Part shown: in pieces, positions 51,851 through 61,217 of the stretch
How the letters are laid out: each line of letters begins with the position of its first letter
Numbering within the stretch: position 1 is the stretch's first letter
Notes under the pieces: model-generated
Told to the model about the DNA's origin: nothing
Seen by the model: the letters and a program-made list of their open reading frames with translations, nothing else
Databases searched by the model: none
From: Microbacter margulisiae
GTDB taxonomy: Bacteria > Bacteroidota > Bacteroidia > Bacteroidales > Paludibacteraceae
Reading direction: 5' to 3'
Assembly (NCBI RefSeq): GCF_014192515.1
Contig: NZ_JACHYB010000001.1
Coordinates: forward strand, 682,001 to 746,000
Length of the DNA stretch: 64,000 nucleotides
Made by a program: the position numbers and the translations under genes

Positions 51851-54412
51851 TTATCCGCAGCGTGAATACCCACAAGATTGGCAAGTTAAACAACCTTCCT
51901 GATATATTAAGGTTTCCTGGCCACAACTTGGGCATTTTTTTCCTTCAGCAGTCATACCGTCTGGAATATATTTTTTCAAAGCACGCTCTACCCCATTTTT
52001 CCATGTATTAATAGATTCGCTATTCAACTGTAATCCAGAAACGAGTTTAAGTACTTGATCTATAGGCATTCCATAACGCAATACTCCAGAAATAAGTTTA
52101 GCATAATTCCAATATTCAGGATCAAATTTATATGAAAGCCCTTCAATGGTAGTTTTGTATCCGCGTTTGTTAGTAAACTGAAAATCATACCGGCTGCGTC
52201 CGTCCTCATTTTTGTTTTTGATAATTTTACCTTCCACTATTTGTTTCGGCAATACAATTCCGTCGTCATCATCGGCTAATCCGGTAAAGATTTCATAAGG
52301 TCGTCCGTTAACCAATCCTACAAAAGCAATCCATTTTTCTTTGTTATTTTGAAAACGAACCACATCGCATGGTAATTCTTTCGGTCGCTCAATGACGTTA
52401 TTATAACAGAAGCAGGATTGATCTTTTTCGTCTTTCTCACTTTGTGCTTCTTCAATTTTTTCCTGACTTGCTGTGACCAAGACGCCTGACCGAGAACCTT
52501 CGCGATAAACCGTGCATCCTTTACATCCTGATTTCCAAGCTTCTACATATAGTTGCCCAACTAGTTCTTCCGACACATCCGCTGGCAAATTAATGGTAAC
52601 GCTAATGGAATGGTCAACCCATTTCTGAATTCGTCCCTGCATTTGAACTTTCTTCAACCAATCAACATCCGCTGAAGTTGCCTTATAATATGGTGATTTA
52701 CTAATCATTTCATCCAACTCTGCTTTAGAATAGTGCTTGGCAGGATTATAGCCATTGGCTTCCATCCAAGTGACGAATTTATGGTGAAACACAATGTATT
52801 CTTCCCATGCGTCTCCAACTTCATCAATAAAATCAACATGTACATCGGCATCATTCGGATTTACTTTTCTACGACGACTGTAAACACATGAAAATGCAGG
52901 TTCAATACCCGACGTAGTTTGCGACATCATGCTAGTTGTACCTGTTGGAGCAATCGTTAAGCAAGCAATATTTCGACGCCCAAATTTTACCATCTGAGCA
53001 TATAGGTCAGGATCAGCATCTTTAATTCGGATGATAAACGGATTATCTTTTTCTCGTTTGGCATTATATATTTCAAAAGCACCTCGTTCTTGTGCAAGCT
53101 TTACAGAAGAACGATAAGCAGACAAAGCGGTTACTTTATGTACTTTTTCGGAAAATTCATTTGCAGCATCTGTGCCATAAATCAATCCCAATGCGGCCAG
53201 CATATCACCTTCTGCTGTAGTTCCTACCCCTGTTCTGCGACCTAACAAGGTTTTATCTCTGATCTTTTCCCATAAATGACGTTCTGCCAGCTTAATAGCT
53301 TCATTTTCAGGATCGGAATCAATCTTATGTAGAATCTGATTGATTTTTTCCATCTCCAAATCAATAATGTCATCCATAATTCGTTGAGCATACATTACAT
53401 GCTGGGCAAAAAGATCAAAATCAAAATAAGCATCTTTAGTAAAAGGATTCACAACGTATGAATAGAGATTAACAGCTAACAATCTGCAACTATCATATGG
53501 GCAAAGTGGAATTTCCCCACATGGATTTGTTGAGACGGTTTTGAAACCTAAATCAGCATAACAATCTGGAATAGATTCACGGATAATGGTATCCCAAAAC
53601 AATACCCCCGGTTCAGCCGATTGCCATGCATTGTGGATGATTTTTTTCCATAAGAATTCTGCATCGATTTCTTTTACGTATTGAGGCTGATCTGATTGAA
53701 TTGGAAACTGTTGTTTGTAGCTCTTGTGTTCAATAGCTGCCTGCATAAATTCATCGTCTATCTTAACCGAGACATTGGCACCTGTAACTTTACCCTGTTC
53801 TAATTTAGCATCAATGAAATCTTGAGAATCAGGATGCTTAATCGAAACACTTAACATTAATGCACCTCGCCTACCATCTTGTGCCACTTCACGGGTCGAA
53901 TTGGAATAACGTTCCATAAAAGGAACAATTCCTGTGGATGTTAATGCCGAATTTTTGACAGGTGAGCCTTTCGGTCTAATCTGCGACAGATCATGCCCTA
54001 CTCCACCACGACGTTTCATTAATTGCACCTGTTCTTCATCCAGTTTTATAATAGCGCCGTATGAATCAGATTGTCCATCAATACCAATAACAAAACAGTT
54101 TGACAACGAAGCAACCTGATATGTGTTACCAATACCAGTCATTGGGCTTCCCTGGGGAATAATGTAACGAAAATTGCGTAATAACTCGAAGATCTGATTT
54201 TCGGTAAGAGCATTTGGATAGTTTTGTTCAATGCGTGCAATTTCAGATGCAATCCGATGATGCATATCCTCGGGGGTGCTCTCGAAGATATTTCCAAATG
54301 AATCTTTCAATGCATACTTATTGATCCAAACTCGGGCCGCAAGTTCGTCTCCCTGAAAATAAGCCAATGATGCTTGAAAGGCTTCGTCAAAGGTGTAAAT
54401 TTTTGTGTCCAT
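51851..54412 (-). CDS. nrdJ: Adenosylcobalamin-dependent (class II) ribonucleoside-diphosphate reductase
   Basis: Makes deoxyribonucleotides using a B12 radical, with or without oxygen. The 853 residues show the ten-stranded barrel with Cys106 (LSNCFV), the NPCGEIPL catalytic loop at 296-303 and RRGALMLSVSIKHPD at about 181-195. The C-terminus contains a TSCPD-like domain after a CKGCTVYREGSR segment and a small Cys-rich end (CPSCGQETLIYQEGCLTCQSCGYSRCG, last 27 residues) for thiol relay or zinc. No class I or III genes are in view. I see no cobalamin riboswitch in the 333 bases upstream. Confidence 0.95.
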   Translation of the reverse strand: MDTKIYTFDEAFQASLAYFQGDELAARVWINKYALKDSFGNIFESTPEDMHHRIASEIARIEQNYPNALTENQIFELLRNFRYIIPQGSPMTGIGNTYQVASLSNCFVIGIDGQSDSYGAIIKLDEEQVQLMKRRGGVGHDLSQIRPKGSPVKNSALTSTGIVPFMERYSNSTREVAQDGRRGALMLSVSIKHPDSQDFIDAKLEQGKVTGANVSVKIDDEFMQAAIEHKSYKQQFPIQSDQPQYVKEIDAEFLWKKIIHNAWQSAEPGVLFWDTIIRESIPDCYADLGFKTVSTNPCGEIPLCPYDSCRLLAVNLYSYVVNPFTKDAYFDFDLFAQHVMYAQRIMDDIIDLEMEKINQILHKIDSDPENEAIKLAERHLWEKIRDKTLLGRRTGVGTTAEGDMLAALGLIYGTDAANEFSEKVHKVTALSAYRSSVKLAQERGAFEIYNAKREKDNPFIIRIKDADPDLYAQMVKFGRRNIACLTIAPTGTTSMMSQTTSGIEPAFSCVYSRRRKVNPNDADVHVDFIDEVGDAWEEYIVFHHKFVTWMEANGYNPAKHYSKAELDEMISKSPYYKATSADVDWLKKVQMQGRIQKWVDHSISVTINLPADVSEELVGQLYVEAWKSGCKGCTVYREGSRSGVLVTASQEKIEEAQSEKDEKDQSCFCYNNVIERPKELPCDVVRFQNNKEKWIAFVGLVNGRPYEIFTGLADDDDGIVLPKQIVEGKIIKNKNEDGRSRYDFQFTNKRGYKTTIEGLSYKFDPEYWNYAKLISGVLRYGMPIDQVLKLVSGLQLNSESINTWKNGVERALKKYIPDGMTAEGKKCPSCGQETLIYQEGCLTCQSCGYSRCG

Positions 54413-54745
54413 ATTCTAGAAAGTTGATGTTATAGGCTATCTTATGTCGCTTGAATTATTTTATTTTTTAGGCTACAATGTTACAATAGTTTTCCGAAAA
54501 ATAGAACACAATCGAAATATTTTTTTTCTGAATTATTTATTCCATTATATATTATATTGATAATAAGAATAATAGAAAACCGAATTAATCAATTTGTTTT
54601 CGATTATAGAAACCATACGATTAATTCGATTCATAAAAAAAAACACTAGTCTAGCGCTTTTTATCGACAATCATTACAAAACAACTTATTCTTTTTATGC
54701 CAATACGGAAATGCCGTGCAAAACATATTTTCGGACATTAAGTGG
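54413..54745. other. AT-rich intergenic region upstream of nrdJ with nothing recognised
   Basis: The 333 bases between the nrdJ start and the pabC stop are very AT-rich, with several A/T runs. I find no convincing -7 box (the best, TAACATTG on the - strand at 54483-54476, has a mismatch), no cobalamin riboswitch, no RNA gene and no credible open frame. Confidence 0.55.
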
Positions 54746-55342
54746 TTACGAATAAATCAAAGCCACATCAATAGCTCGCGAAGATTCAAAAGGGAGCATG
54801 GCATTAATCAGTTTCGCACAATAAAAAGAACTCAGATCTCCAAGCTTTATTTTTCTTTCGATGATAATTCCTTGCTGTAACAAATATTGCCGCTGTATCC
54901 CGTTTAATAAATAATAGGATGGTGTAATCCAATCTTTTCCGTCATAAAAAACAATATTTGAAAAAGAAGTATCTGTCACACATCCTTGTTTTACAATCAA
55001 GATGTCATCAGAGGATGAATGGTTCAAATAGTCGTTGAAGGCCGAACGGTCGTAATACTTAAATGCGTAATCAATTTTATCATCATACACTACTTGCAAT
55101 GAACGGATATCTCTTGCATGATAAGGTTCGAAAGTTACAGCTTCAATATCGGATGAATATACAACACGGCATTTATAAGTTGCTTCTGTCAATGTTTGCG
55201 GTATCTGAATTGCTCGGGACAAATCAATATCTTGCACCTTATCAAAAAAGTGATACCGAGTGTCATTCAGACGTCTTTCGTGCCATTCCGGTCTAATTAG
55301 CTGACGGTGTTCAATTCTGAGGGTTTCAATAAATCGGTACAT
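54746..55342 (-). CDS. pabC: Aminodeoxychorismate lyase-like class IV aminotransferase
   Basis: A 198-residue pyridoxal phosphate enzyme of fold type IV. It would release pyruvate from aminodeoxychorismate to form 4-aminobenzoate for folate. The probable PLP lysine is in the DYAFKYYDRSAFND segment, and ILIVKQGCVTDTSFSNIVFYDG (about 113-134) is the family signature. It is shorter than E. coli PabC (269), as is common in Bacteroidetes. It overlaps pabB by 17 bases, supporting joint function. A branched-chain aminotransferase is ruled out by length. Confidence 0.88.
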   Translation of the reverse strand: MYRFIETLRIEHRQLIRPEWHERRLNDTRYHFFDKVQDIDLSRAIQIPQTLTEATYKCRVVYSSDIEAVTFEPYHARDIRSLQVVYDDKIDYAFKYYDRSAFNDYLNHSSSDDILIVKQGCVTDTSFSNIVFYDGKDWITPSYYLLNGIQRQYLLQQGIIIERKIKLGDLSSFYCAKLINAMLPFESSRAIDVALIYS

Positions 55343-56306
55343 ATATTTTTTCTACTAATTCATTATATTCGTCAAGACAGTTACTTAAGGCTGTAATGCC
55401 TCCTCCGCTTTTATAGACGTATCCGGTCGCCGTTTTTTCAATAAATCGTATCATGACAGCGCTATCGAGTGAATACCCGTCAAAAACGCCAAAAACGCCC
55501 GTATAATACCCTCGTGCATATTGTTCTGTATCACAAAGAATTTGAACCGTTTTCTTTTTGGGAGCGCCTGTCACTGACCCTGCAGGTAACATCGTAAAAA
55601 TAATATTCCCTAATCTGGATTGATAATCAAAAGGTAAGGTTCCTTCAATTTCAGTGCTGGCTTGTAACAAGGTCCCCCAGTTCATCGCTATCTCCTCTAT
55701 ATATCGCAGCTTTGTTACTGCTACCCTTTCGGCCACCATACTAAGATCGTTCCGCAACAAATCAACAATTGTGTAATGTTCAGCCTTTTCTTTAATGCTA
55801 TTCAGCAATTGCTCTTTGGCAGCAGGTGTCGAAGCGTTAATAGTGCCTTTCATGGGGTATGTGCGTATCGTTCCTTCAGAAATGGTCACAAACGTTTCTG
55901 GAGAAAAGCAAACAAACTGATCACGATACCAGAGTTTGTATTTTGCCTTTGCATGGTGGAAAACAGTTCGCAGGTCAGTATTCAACTTTATGGGAGTTTG
56001 ATCAGTCAGGTTCATCAGGAAGCTATTCCCTTTTTTTATTTCACTGATCACTCTGTCAAACTGTTGCCGATATTCATCCAAAGGCCGTGGAAAGATATCG
56101 ATATGTTGTATTGGTAGTTCATCGTTTTGATCATTATCAGACAAAAAATTAGCAATAGGAGTTTGAAATAAAATTTCCTCTGTGTATATTTCTTCGAATG
56201 ATAATACCACTGGATGTTGCTGCAAAAAGTCGATCATAAAAAAGAAAGGAGTCCCGGATCTTCCGAAGTGGTTCATCCTTTCTCTGGCAGTATCAATTTG
56301 TTCCAT
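55326..56306 (-). CDS. pabB: Aminodeoxychorismate synthase component I
   Basis: Aminates chorismate for 4-aminobenzoate and folate synthesis. The 326-residue protein is short compared with E. coli PabB (453) and lacks much of the N-terminal domain, as other Bacteroidetes forms do. The diagnostic lysine is Lys153 in TYPMKGTIN; anthranilate synthases have Ala at that place. VDLLRNDLSMVAERV (about 177-191) and GSVTGAPKKKTV (about 246-257) complete the chorismate-binding signature. No glutamine amidotransferase (pabA) lies here. Confidence 0.9.
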   Translation of the reverse strand: MEQIDTARERMNHFGRSGTPFFFMIDFLQQHPVVLSFEEIYTEEILFQTPIANFLSDNDQNDELPIQHIDIFPRPLDEYRQQFDRVISEIKKGNSFLMNLTDQTPIKLNTDLRTVFHHAKAKYKLWYRDQFVCFSPETFVTISEGTIRTYPMKGTINASTPAAKEQLLNSIKEKAEHYTIVDLLRNDLSMVAERVAVTKLRYIEEIAMNWGTLLQASTEIEGTLPFDYQSRLGNIIFTMLPAGSVTGAPKKKTVQILCDTEQYARGYYTGVFGVFDGYSLDSAVMIRFIEKTATGYVYKSGGGITALSNCLDEYNELVEKIYVPIY

Positions 56307-56335
56307 GTATTGATCAAACTTTGTGTGAACTCTTA

Positions 56336-56343
56336 CAAATATA
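56336..56343 (-). promoter_or_regulatory. Predicted pabB promoter, -7 box
   Basis: TATATTTG on the - strand matches the -7 consensus, 29 bases before the pabB ATG. The -33 element is not well placed. Confidence 0.38.
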
Positions 56344-56362
56344 CCGTTTTTTCTGTCAACCT

Positions 56363-56399
56363 AAAAAGCAAACCCCTCCAAAATAAATCAGAGGGGTTG
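56363..56399 (-). terminator. Intrinsic terminator after the M13 peptidase gene
   Basis: AACCCCTC and GAGGGGTT pair around a 12-base loop. Read on the - strand, the stem is followed by TTTGCTTTTT. It separates the peptidase from pabB. Confidence 0.78.
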
Positions 56400-56428
56400 T
56401 AATTTATACTTATTTGTTCAACTGGTTT

Positions 56429-58474
56429 TTACCAGATGTGAGCTTGCTTATCTTCAGGCAAATACATTCTATCTCCCGCTTTTATATTGAATGCTTTAAT
56501 GAATGCTTCAATATTTGGCAGGGCTCCGTCTACACGCCATTTACCCAAAGAATGAGGATCTTCTTTTGTTCTGCGGATAATCTCTTCCGGACGAATATTG
56601 CCGGCCCATACGGTGGCATAAGCCAGGAAGAAACGTTGTTGTGGAGTAAAGCCATCCATTTTATTTGGGTTGATTTTTCCTGCTTTCAGTGCATTTTCCA
56701 TTGCCAGGAATGAAATGTGTAAACCACCATTATCAGCAAGATTTTCGCCCAAAGTAAATGCTCCGTTTCCATAGGTATTCGGAGCAACCTGAATGCTACT
56801 GAACCATTTTGAAAGTACATCAGCTCTGGAGACAAAATTCTTAGCATCCTGAGGCGTCCACCAGTTTTTCAAATTACCAAATTTATCATATTGACGACCT
56901 TGATCATCAAACCCGTGAGTCATTTCATGTCCGATTACAACACCGATAGCTCCATAATTCGCAGCATCATCAGCATTTTGTTGAAAAAATGGAGGTTGCA
57001 GAATTGCAGCAGGGAAACAAATCTCGTTTGTTGTCGGATTGTAATATGCATTGACAGTTTGCGGAGTCATTTGCCATTCGTTTACGTCAGTTGGTTTGTC
57101 AATTTTGTTGATAATGTAATTCATTTCGAATTGACGAGACCGCATGACATCAGCAAAATAACTGTCGTTCAAGATTTGTAATCCAGAATAATCCCGCCAT
57201 TTGTCAGGATATCCGATTTTGATATGAATAGCATATAATTTTGCAATAGCCGTATCTTTGGTAGCCTGAGACATCCATGCTGCTTCGCGGATACGTTCTG
57301 CAAATGCATTTTGTAAATTTTTAACCAACTGAACCATTCGTTCTTTTGCAGCAGGTGGAAAATATTTTGCTACATACATTTCTCCTAAAGCTTCACCCAT
57401 TGCTCCATCAACGGAAGAGATAACACGCTTCCATCTTGGACGCATTTCCTGACGACCAGAAAGTGCTTTGCCGTAAAAATCAAAGCTTGCATTTGCAAAA
57501 GCATCGCTTAAATAAGGAGATGCACTGTTGATAAGATTCCATGCAAAGTATGCTTTCACAACATCAGGGGATGAATTTTTGAAAATTCCATCAGCGGCTT
57601 TGAAGAAAGTCGGTTGCCCAACGTTGAGCTCTTTAACCTGAGGTACGCCAACTTCTTGAAAATAATTTTGAAAACCAAAATCAGGAGCTAAAGCCACCAA
57701 TTGTTTGATATCCATTTTATTGAAATTCTTATGCGGATCACGCAGGGTAACACGATCCCATGATATCTTGGCCAGTTGGGTTTCAAGATTCATGACTTCT
57801 GAAGCCAGTTTCGCAGCAGGTTGATGTACCATGTCAGCATATCCCGAAAGAGCAAACAAACGGGTCATCAAATCAACATATTTTGTACGAATGTCCTTCA
57901 TATGGGGATCATTCTGCAGATAATAATCACGGTCGCCAATGCCCAGTCCATCCTGATTTAAAAAAGCAATAGTCATTTTGCTATTGGAATTATCAGCCTC
58001 GGCATCCAATGAGAAGAAAGGCATTATGCCATATTTCTGCAAAGTAACCAGTTCTTTTTGTAATTCTGGCTTGGTGTTCAATTGGGCAATCTCTTCCAGC
58101 CAAGGTTTTAATGGAGCTGTACCTTGTTGTTGTAATTTCACACTATCCATACCCAATTTGTAGAGTGTTGCAATTTTATCAGGTATAGAACCCGGCGCGT
58201 TTTGTTTATTTGCCAATTCAGTCACCAGATCTTTTAATCGTGCCTGATTATCTTCAGCTAACTGGTCAAAAGTACCAAAACGAGCATACTCTGGAGAAAG
58301 CGGATGTCTTTTAATCCAGCCGCCGCATGCATATTGATAAAAATCGTTCACGGGACTGGCTGTAGTATCCAGATTAGCCAAGTCAATCCCCGACGTCAAA
58401 ACTGCTTTGGGAGCTGGCTTACAGCCTGCCAAAAGCCCCATAGCAATACCCATAAAAATCATGATTTTTTTCAT
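56429..58474 (-). CDS. M13 family zinc metallopeptidase (neprilysin/PepO-like), predicted lipoprotein
   Basis: A 681-residue endopeptidase of oligopeptides. It begins with a lipoprotein signal (MKKIMIFMGIAMGLLAGC, lipobox LAGC), so it is probably membrane-anchored outside the cytoplasm. The M13 N-terminal domain starts at about 35 (FYQYACGGWIKRHPL). The substrate-site NAYYNPTTNEICFPAAIL segment lies near 465-482, zinc ligands His516 and His520 are in GHEMTHGFDD, and the third ligand is in ENLADNGGL about 60 residues later. The ATG at 58474 begins the signal; an upstream ATG would prefix 13 polar residues. It has its own promoter and terminator. Confidence 0.93.
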   Translation of the reverse strand: MKKIMIFMGIAMGLLAGCKPAPKAVLTSGIDLANLDTTASPVNDFYQYACGGWIKRHPLSPEYARFGTFDQLAEDNQARLKDLVTELANKQNAPGSIPDKIATLYKLGMDSVKLQQQGTAPLKPWLEEIAQLNTKPELQKELVTLQKYGIMPFFSLDAEADNSNSKMTIAFLNQDGLGIGDRDYYLQNDPHMKDIRTKYVDLMTRLFALSGYADMVHQPAAKLASEVMNLETQLAKISWDRVTLRDPHKNFNKMDIKQLVALAPDFGFQNYFQEVGVPQVKELNVGQPTFFKAADGIFKNSSPDVVKAYFAWNLINSASPYLSDAFANASFDFYGKALSGRQEMRPRWKRVISSVDGAMGEALGEMYVAKYFPPAAKERMVQLVKNLQNAFAERIREAAWMSQATKDTAIAKLYAIHIKIGYPDKWRDYSGLQILNDSYFADVMRSRQFEMNYIINKIDKPTDVNEWQMTPQTVNAYYNPTTNEICFPAAILQPPFFQQNADDAANYGAIGVVIGHEMTHGFDDQGRQYDKFGNLKNWWTPQDAKNFVSRADVLSKWFSSIQVAPNTYGNGAFTLGENLADNGGLHISFLAMENALKAGKINPNKMDGFTPQQRFFLAYATVWAGNIRPEEIIRRTKEDPHSLGKWRVDGALPNIEAFIKAFNIKAGDRMYLPEDKQAHIW

Positions 58475-58595
58475 GCGAAAAGGTTTTGATTTAGTGTGAA
58501 ACAACGTTTGCATGTAAATCGTTATTTCGGTTACTATTTAGCGAACATGCTCGTTTAAATGAAAGTAAAACTCTCTAAACTTAATGATATGGGTG

Positions 58596-58623
58596 CAAAG
58601 ATAAAAGAAAAAAACGGATACAA
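58596..58623 (-). promoter_or_regulatory. Predicted M13 peptidase promoter
   Basis: TATCTTTG (58603-58596) is an exact -7 match and a TTG lies at 58623-58621 on the - strand, 17 bases away, somewhat short. The leader would be about 115 bases. Confidence 0.48.
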
Positions 58624-58831
58624 TGAAATTCTTTTATGAAATAATATCCAATATCTATGTTTTTTACAAGCGCCACTATACCGGTTAATTACGTCTAAAT
58701 TCATTTTTGGAGAATTTTAACCCTCAAATATCTATTTGATAACGATTTATACGACAAACGCATTCCATTCATTAATCAACCTGAGACAGCACTCCCAAAC
58801 AATAAACCGGCCATCTATCGTTTTAAATTTT

Positions 58832-58861
58832 AAAAGGCTGCGTCGTAATGAAACAGCCTTT
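58832..58861 (-). terminator. Intrinsic terminator after the pRiA4b-ORF3-like gene
   Basis: AAAGGCTG and CAGCCTTT pair perfectly around a 13-base loop; on the - strand a short TTTTAAAATTT tract follows. The T-run is weak, so efficiency is uncertain. Confidence 0.6.
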
Positions 58862-58903
58862 ATCTTTAATAATTATCTGATGGCAGAAGACATAAAATAG
58901 GAG

Positions 58904-59446
58904 TTAAATTGACGAGTCTTCCTGAAAATCTATATCACCAAATCCCTCTTCATCGAGCTCATCCATGTCGTAATCTTCGTCGCCGTAAAATTGTTCATCT
59001 ATTTCTGGACTTGATTTCTTTGGAGATTCTATTTCTACTGTTTCAATTTGTTTTGGAGGGTTGCCTTCTGAAAGCGAACATACAACTTCATCACTATATT
59101 GGCGTGGAATCATCTCCTTCAAAGTCATATAGAAACAACGCTCTGAAAGCATATCGAATACATAGATCATTTTTTGTTTCTCTTCTGTCACGTAATCTTC
59201 CAAAACGGTGTTTTCCATAACCAAATTATCAGTTTCCGAATCCGTTTCCATTTCAATAAGAGTGATTTCCTGTTGTTTCTCCCAGTCGTCATTACATAAA
59301 AAAAACGAAGTAATCTGGTCTTTTTCAAAATGCACGGAATCCAGAATGGCCTCATGCAGAGCTAAAAAGGTGGCACTGGAGTCAATCGTAATTTCACGAA
59401 CAAAATTGTCCACTTCGTCTGATAAAATAAGAAATTTGTACAACAT
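58904..59446 (-). CDS. Acidic pRiA4b ORF-3-like (IS1096-TnpR-like) domain protein
   Basis: A 180-residue protein. Residues 1-110 match the pRiA4b ORF-3-like domain: KFLILSDEVDNFVREITIDSSATFLALHEAILDSVHFE followed by FFLCNDDWEKQQEITL and YVFDMLSERCFYMTLKEM. Such domains are named after mobile-element passengers, but here no transposase, repeat or other sign of mobility is nearby, and related stand-alone proteins are common in Bacteroidetes. The C-terminal 45 residues are very acidic (for example DEDYDMDELDEEGFGDIDF). The function is unknown. It has a strong promoter with a very short leader. Confidence 0.75.
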   Translation of the reverse strand: MLYKFLILSDEVDNFVREITIDSSATFLALHEAILDSVHFEKDQITSFFLCNDDWEKQQEITLIEMETDSETDNLVMENTVLEDYVTEEKQKMIYVFDMLSERCFYMTLKEMIPRQYSDEVVCSLSEGNPPKQIETVEIESPKKSSPEIDEQFYGDEDYDMDELDEEGFGDIDFQEDSSI

Positions 59447-59468
59447 AGCAGGTAATAAATTTAGGCGC

Positions 59469-59498
59469 CAAAGATACGTATTTTTCCATTTTCCTCAA
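59469..59498 (-). promoter_or_regulatory. Predicted promoter of the pRiA4b-ORF3-like gene
   Basis: On the - strand, TTG (59498-59496), a 19-base spacer and TATCTTTG (59476-59469) match fully. The leader to the ATG at 59446 would be only about 16 bases. Confidence 0.57.
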
Positions 59499-59728
59499 TG
59501 TTCTACCATAGGGTTCAGCCTTCCCTATTTCAAAATAAATGCACTTCCTTTTTCGGAGTCAACAATAATAAACACAAATATACCATCATATTTTTCAAAA
59601 TAATCACTCTGACTTTTATGATTAACGCTTAAATAAAATACTATATAACAGAATGTTGATTTGATATTAGCCTAATATGCTACTGAAAAATAATTTTAGA
59701 TATGCCTTTTGCTCGAATATAATTTCAA

Positions 59729-61171
59729 TTACAACTCTCTTCGCATTTGTGAAACAGGTATGTTCATTTGGGCCCGATACTTTGCAACAGTACGGCGTGC
59801 AATATCAAATCCCTGTTCCGCTAATAAAACAGCTAATTGGTCGTCAGTCAACGGATTTTTTTTATCTTCATTATCAATAGCATTCTGTAGAGCCATCTTA
59901 ATGGCGTGTGTCGATAATTCTTCTCCAGAATCAGTTTGCACCATTTGAAAAAAGAAAAACTTCAACGGATAAATGCCAAACTCCGTCTGCACATACTTGC
60001 TATTGCTGACTCGAGAAATGGTAGACACATCAAGTCCGGTTACTTCTGCAATATCTTTCAAAATTAATGGGCGTAACAGCGATTCATCACCCTCCATAAA
60101 AAACGGCTTTTGCAGTTCAACTATTGCTTTCATCGTTGACAGTAAAGTATCATTACGGCGATGCAACGAATCAATAAACGATTCTGCTGAATCTATTTGT
60201 TGTTTCACATAAAAAATAGCGTCTTTGCTTTTTCTGGAATGATCTTTTTTAGATGCCAATTGTTTATGCATATATTCAAAATCAGGACTTACCCGCAACG
60301 CATGATGATTTCTATCATTTAATGAGACGATTAAATGTCCATTATCATTTTCAACAATGAAATCCGGAATCACAACCTCTTTATTCTTGTCAAGCAATGT
60401 GCTCCATGCCCCGCCTGGCTTGGGATTGAGTCTGAGAATTTCCTGAAAAGCTTCTCTTAATATATGCTGATCAACATTTAAATCGGACAAAATATGATCA
60501 TAATTTTTGTGGGTTAAATCATCAAAATGATTTCCAACAATGTTTTGAGCTAGTTGCACGGACTGTGATTCTTCTTTTCGCTCCAGTTGAATTAATAAAT
60601 TTTCCTGTAATGAGCGCGCACCAACACCAGCTGGATCTAAAGTGTGGATAATATCAATAGCCTCTTCTAATTCTTTTGTTGAAACCTGCTGTCCATTTTG
60701 AAAAAGCAAATCATCACACATTTCTTCAGTAGTCCGTCGCAAATAGCCATCTTCATCAATATTTCCAATGACATATAGTACCAGGTCAGTCATTTTTTGC
60801 GATAATGAGCGCAATCCAACCTGATTTTGCAAATACTCAAAAAATGTCATATCTGCCGAAAACGGGATATCTTCCCGACGATCATCCTTAGAGTAGTTGT
60901 TAATTTTTAATTTATAATCTGGAATATCGTCATCTGCTGCATAATCTTCCAAATCAAACGCTTCGTCTTGTGAATTGTCTGGCATATCCGTTCCCTGATC
61001 ATCTTGCCCGCCTTCTTCAGGAGGCACTTCTTCCAAAGCCGGATTGCTTTCTAATTCCTGTGTAATCCGTTCATCTAATTCAGCCGTAGTCACCTCAAGC
61101 AACTTTACTAACATCAATTGTTGAGGCAACATTTTAAGCTGCTGTTTCTGACTCAATTGTTGTTTAAGCAT
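59729..61171 (-). CDS. rpoN: RNA polymerase sigma-54 factor
   Basis: Sigma factor that needs AAA+ activators to open promoters with GG-GC boxes. The 480 residues are in the normal order. The N-terminal glutamine-rich activator-interacting region has QQLSQKQQLKMLPQQLMLVKLLEV at 4-27. An acidic spacer follows (about 45-80), then the core-binding domain, the helix-turn-helix near 365-390, and the RpoN box ARRTVAKYR at about 458-466. No activator gene is adjacent. It lies 46 bases after the uridine kinase gene on the same strand and may share its transcript. Confidence 0.96.
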   Translation of the reverse strand: MLKQQLSQKQQLKMLPQQLMLVKLLEVTTAELDERITQELESNPALEEVPPEEGGQDDQGTDMPDNSQDEAFDLEDYAADDDIPDYKLKINNYSKDDRREDIPFSADMTFFEYLQNQVGLRSLSQKMTDLVLYVIGNIDEDGYLRRTTEEMCDDLLFQNGQQVSTKELEEAIDIIHTLDPAGVGARSLQENLLIQLERKEESQSVQLAQNIVGNHFDDLTHKNYDHILSDLNVDQHILREAFQEILRLNPKPGGAWSTLLDKNKEVVIPDFIVENDNGHLIVSLNDRNHHALRVSPDFEYMHKQLASKKDHSRKSKDAIFYVKQQIDSAESFIDSLHRRNDTLLSTMKAIVELQKPFFMEGDESLLRPLILKDIAEVTGLDVSTISRVSNSKYVQTEFGIYPLKFFFFQMVQTDSGEELSTHAIKMALQNAIDNEDKKNPLTDDQLAVLLAEQGFDIARRTVAKYRAQMNIPVSQMRREL

Positions 61172-61217
61172 AGCAATTATAGATGATTCTATTTAAAAAC
61201 AAATTTGCCTATGATCA

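Larger units (their letters stand above)
58475..58903. other. Intergenic region with the M13 peptidase promoter and a terminator of the next gene
   Basis: The 429 bases hold a -7 box TATCTTTG on the - strand at 58603-58596 and a hairpin at 58832-58861. The stretch 58604-58831 shows nothing I can name. Confidence 0.55.

Noticed and set aside
54413..54745. Cobalamin riboswitch upstream of the B12-dependent ribonucleotide reductase
   Set aside because: The region is a short AT-rich stretch with no conserved B12-box-like segment and no suitable hairpin series.
58904..59446. An IS1096/TnpR-type mobile element
   Set aside because: Only a domain name suggests mobility. No transposase, inverted repeats or target duplication was seen, and the gene has an ordinary promoter and terminator.
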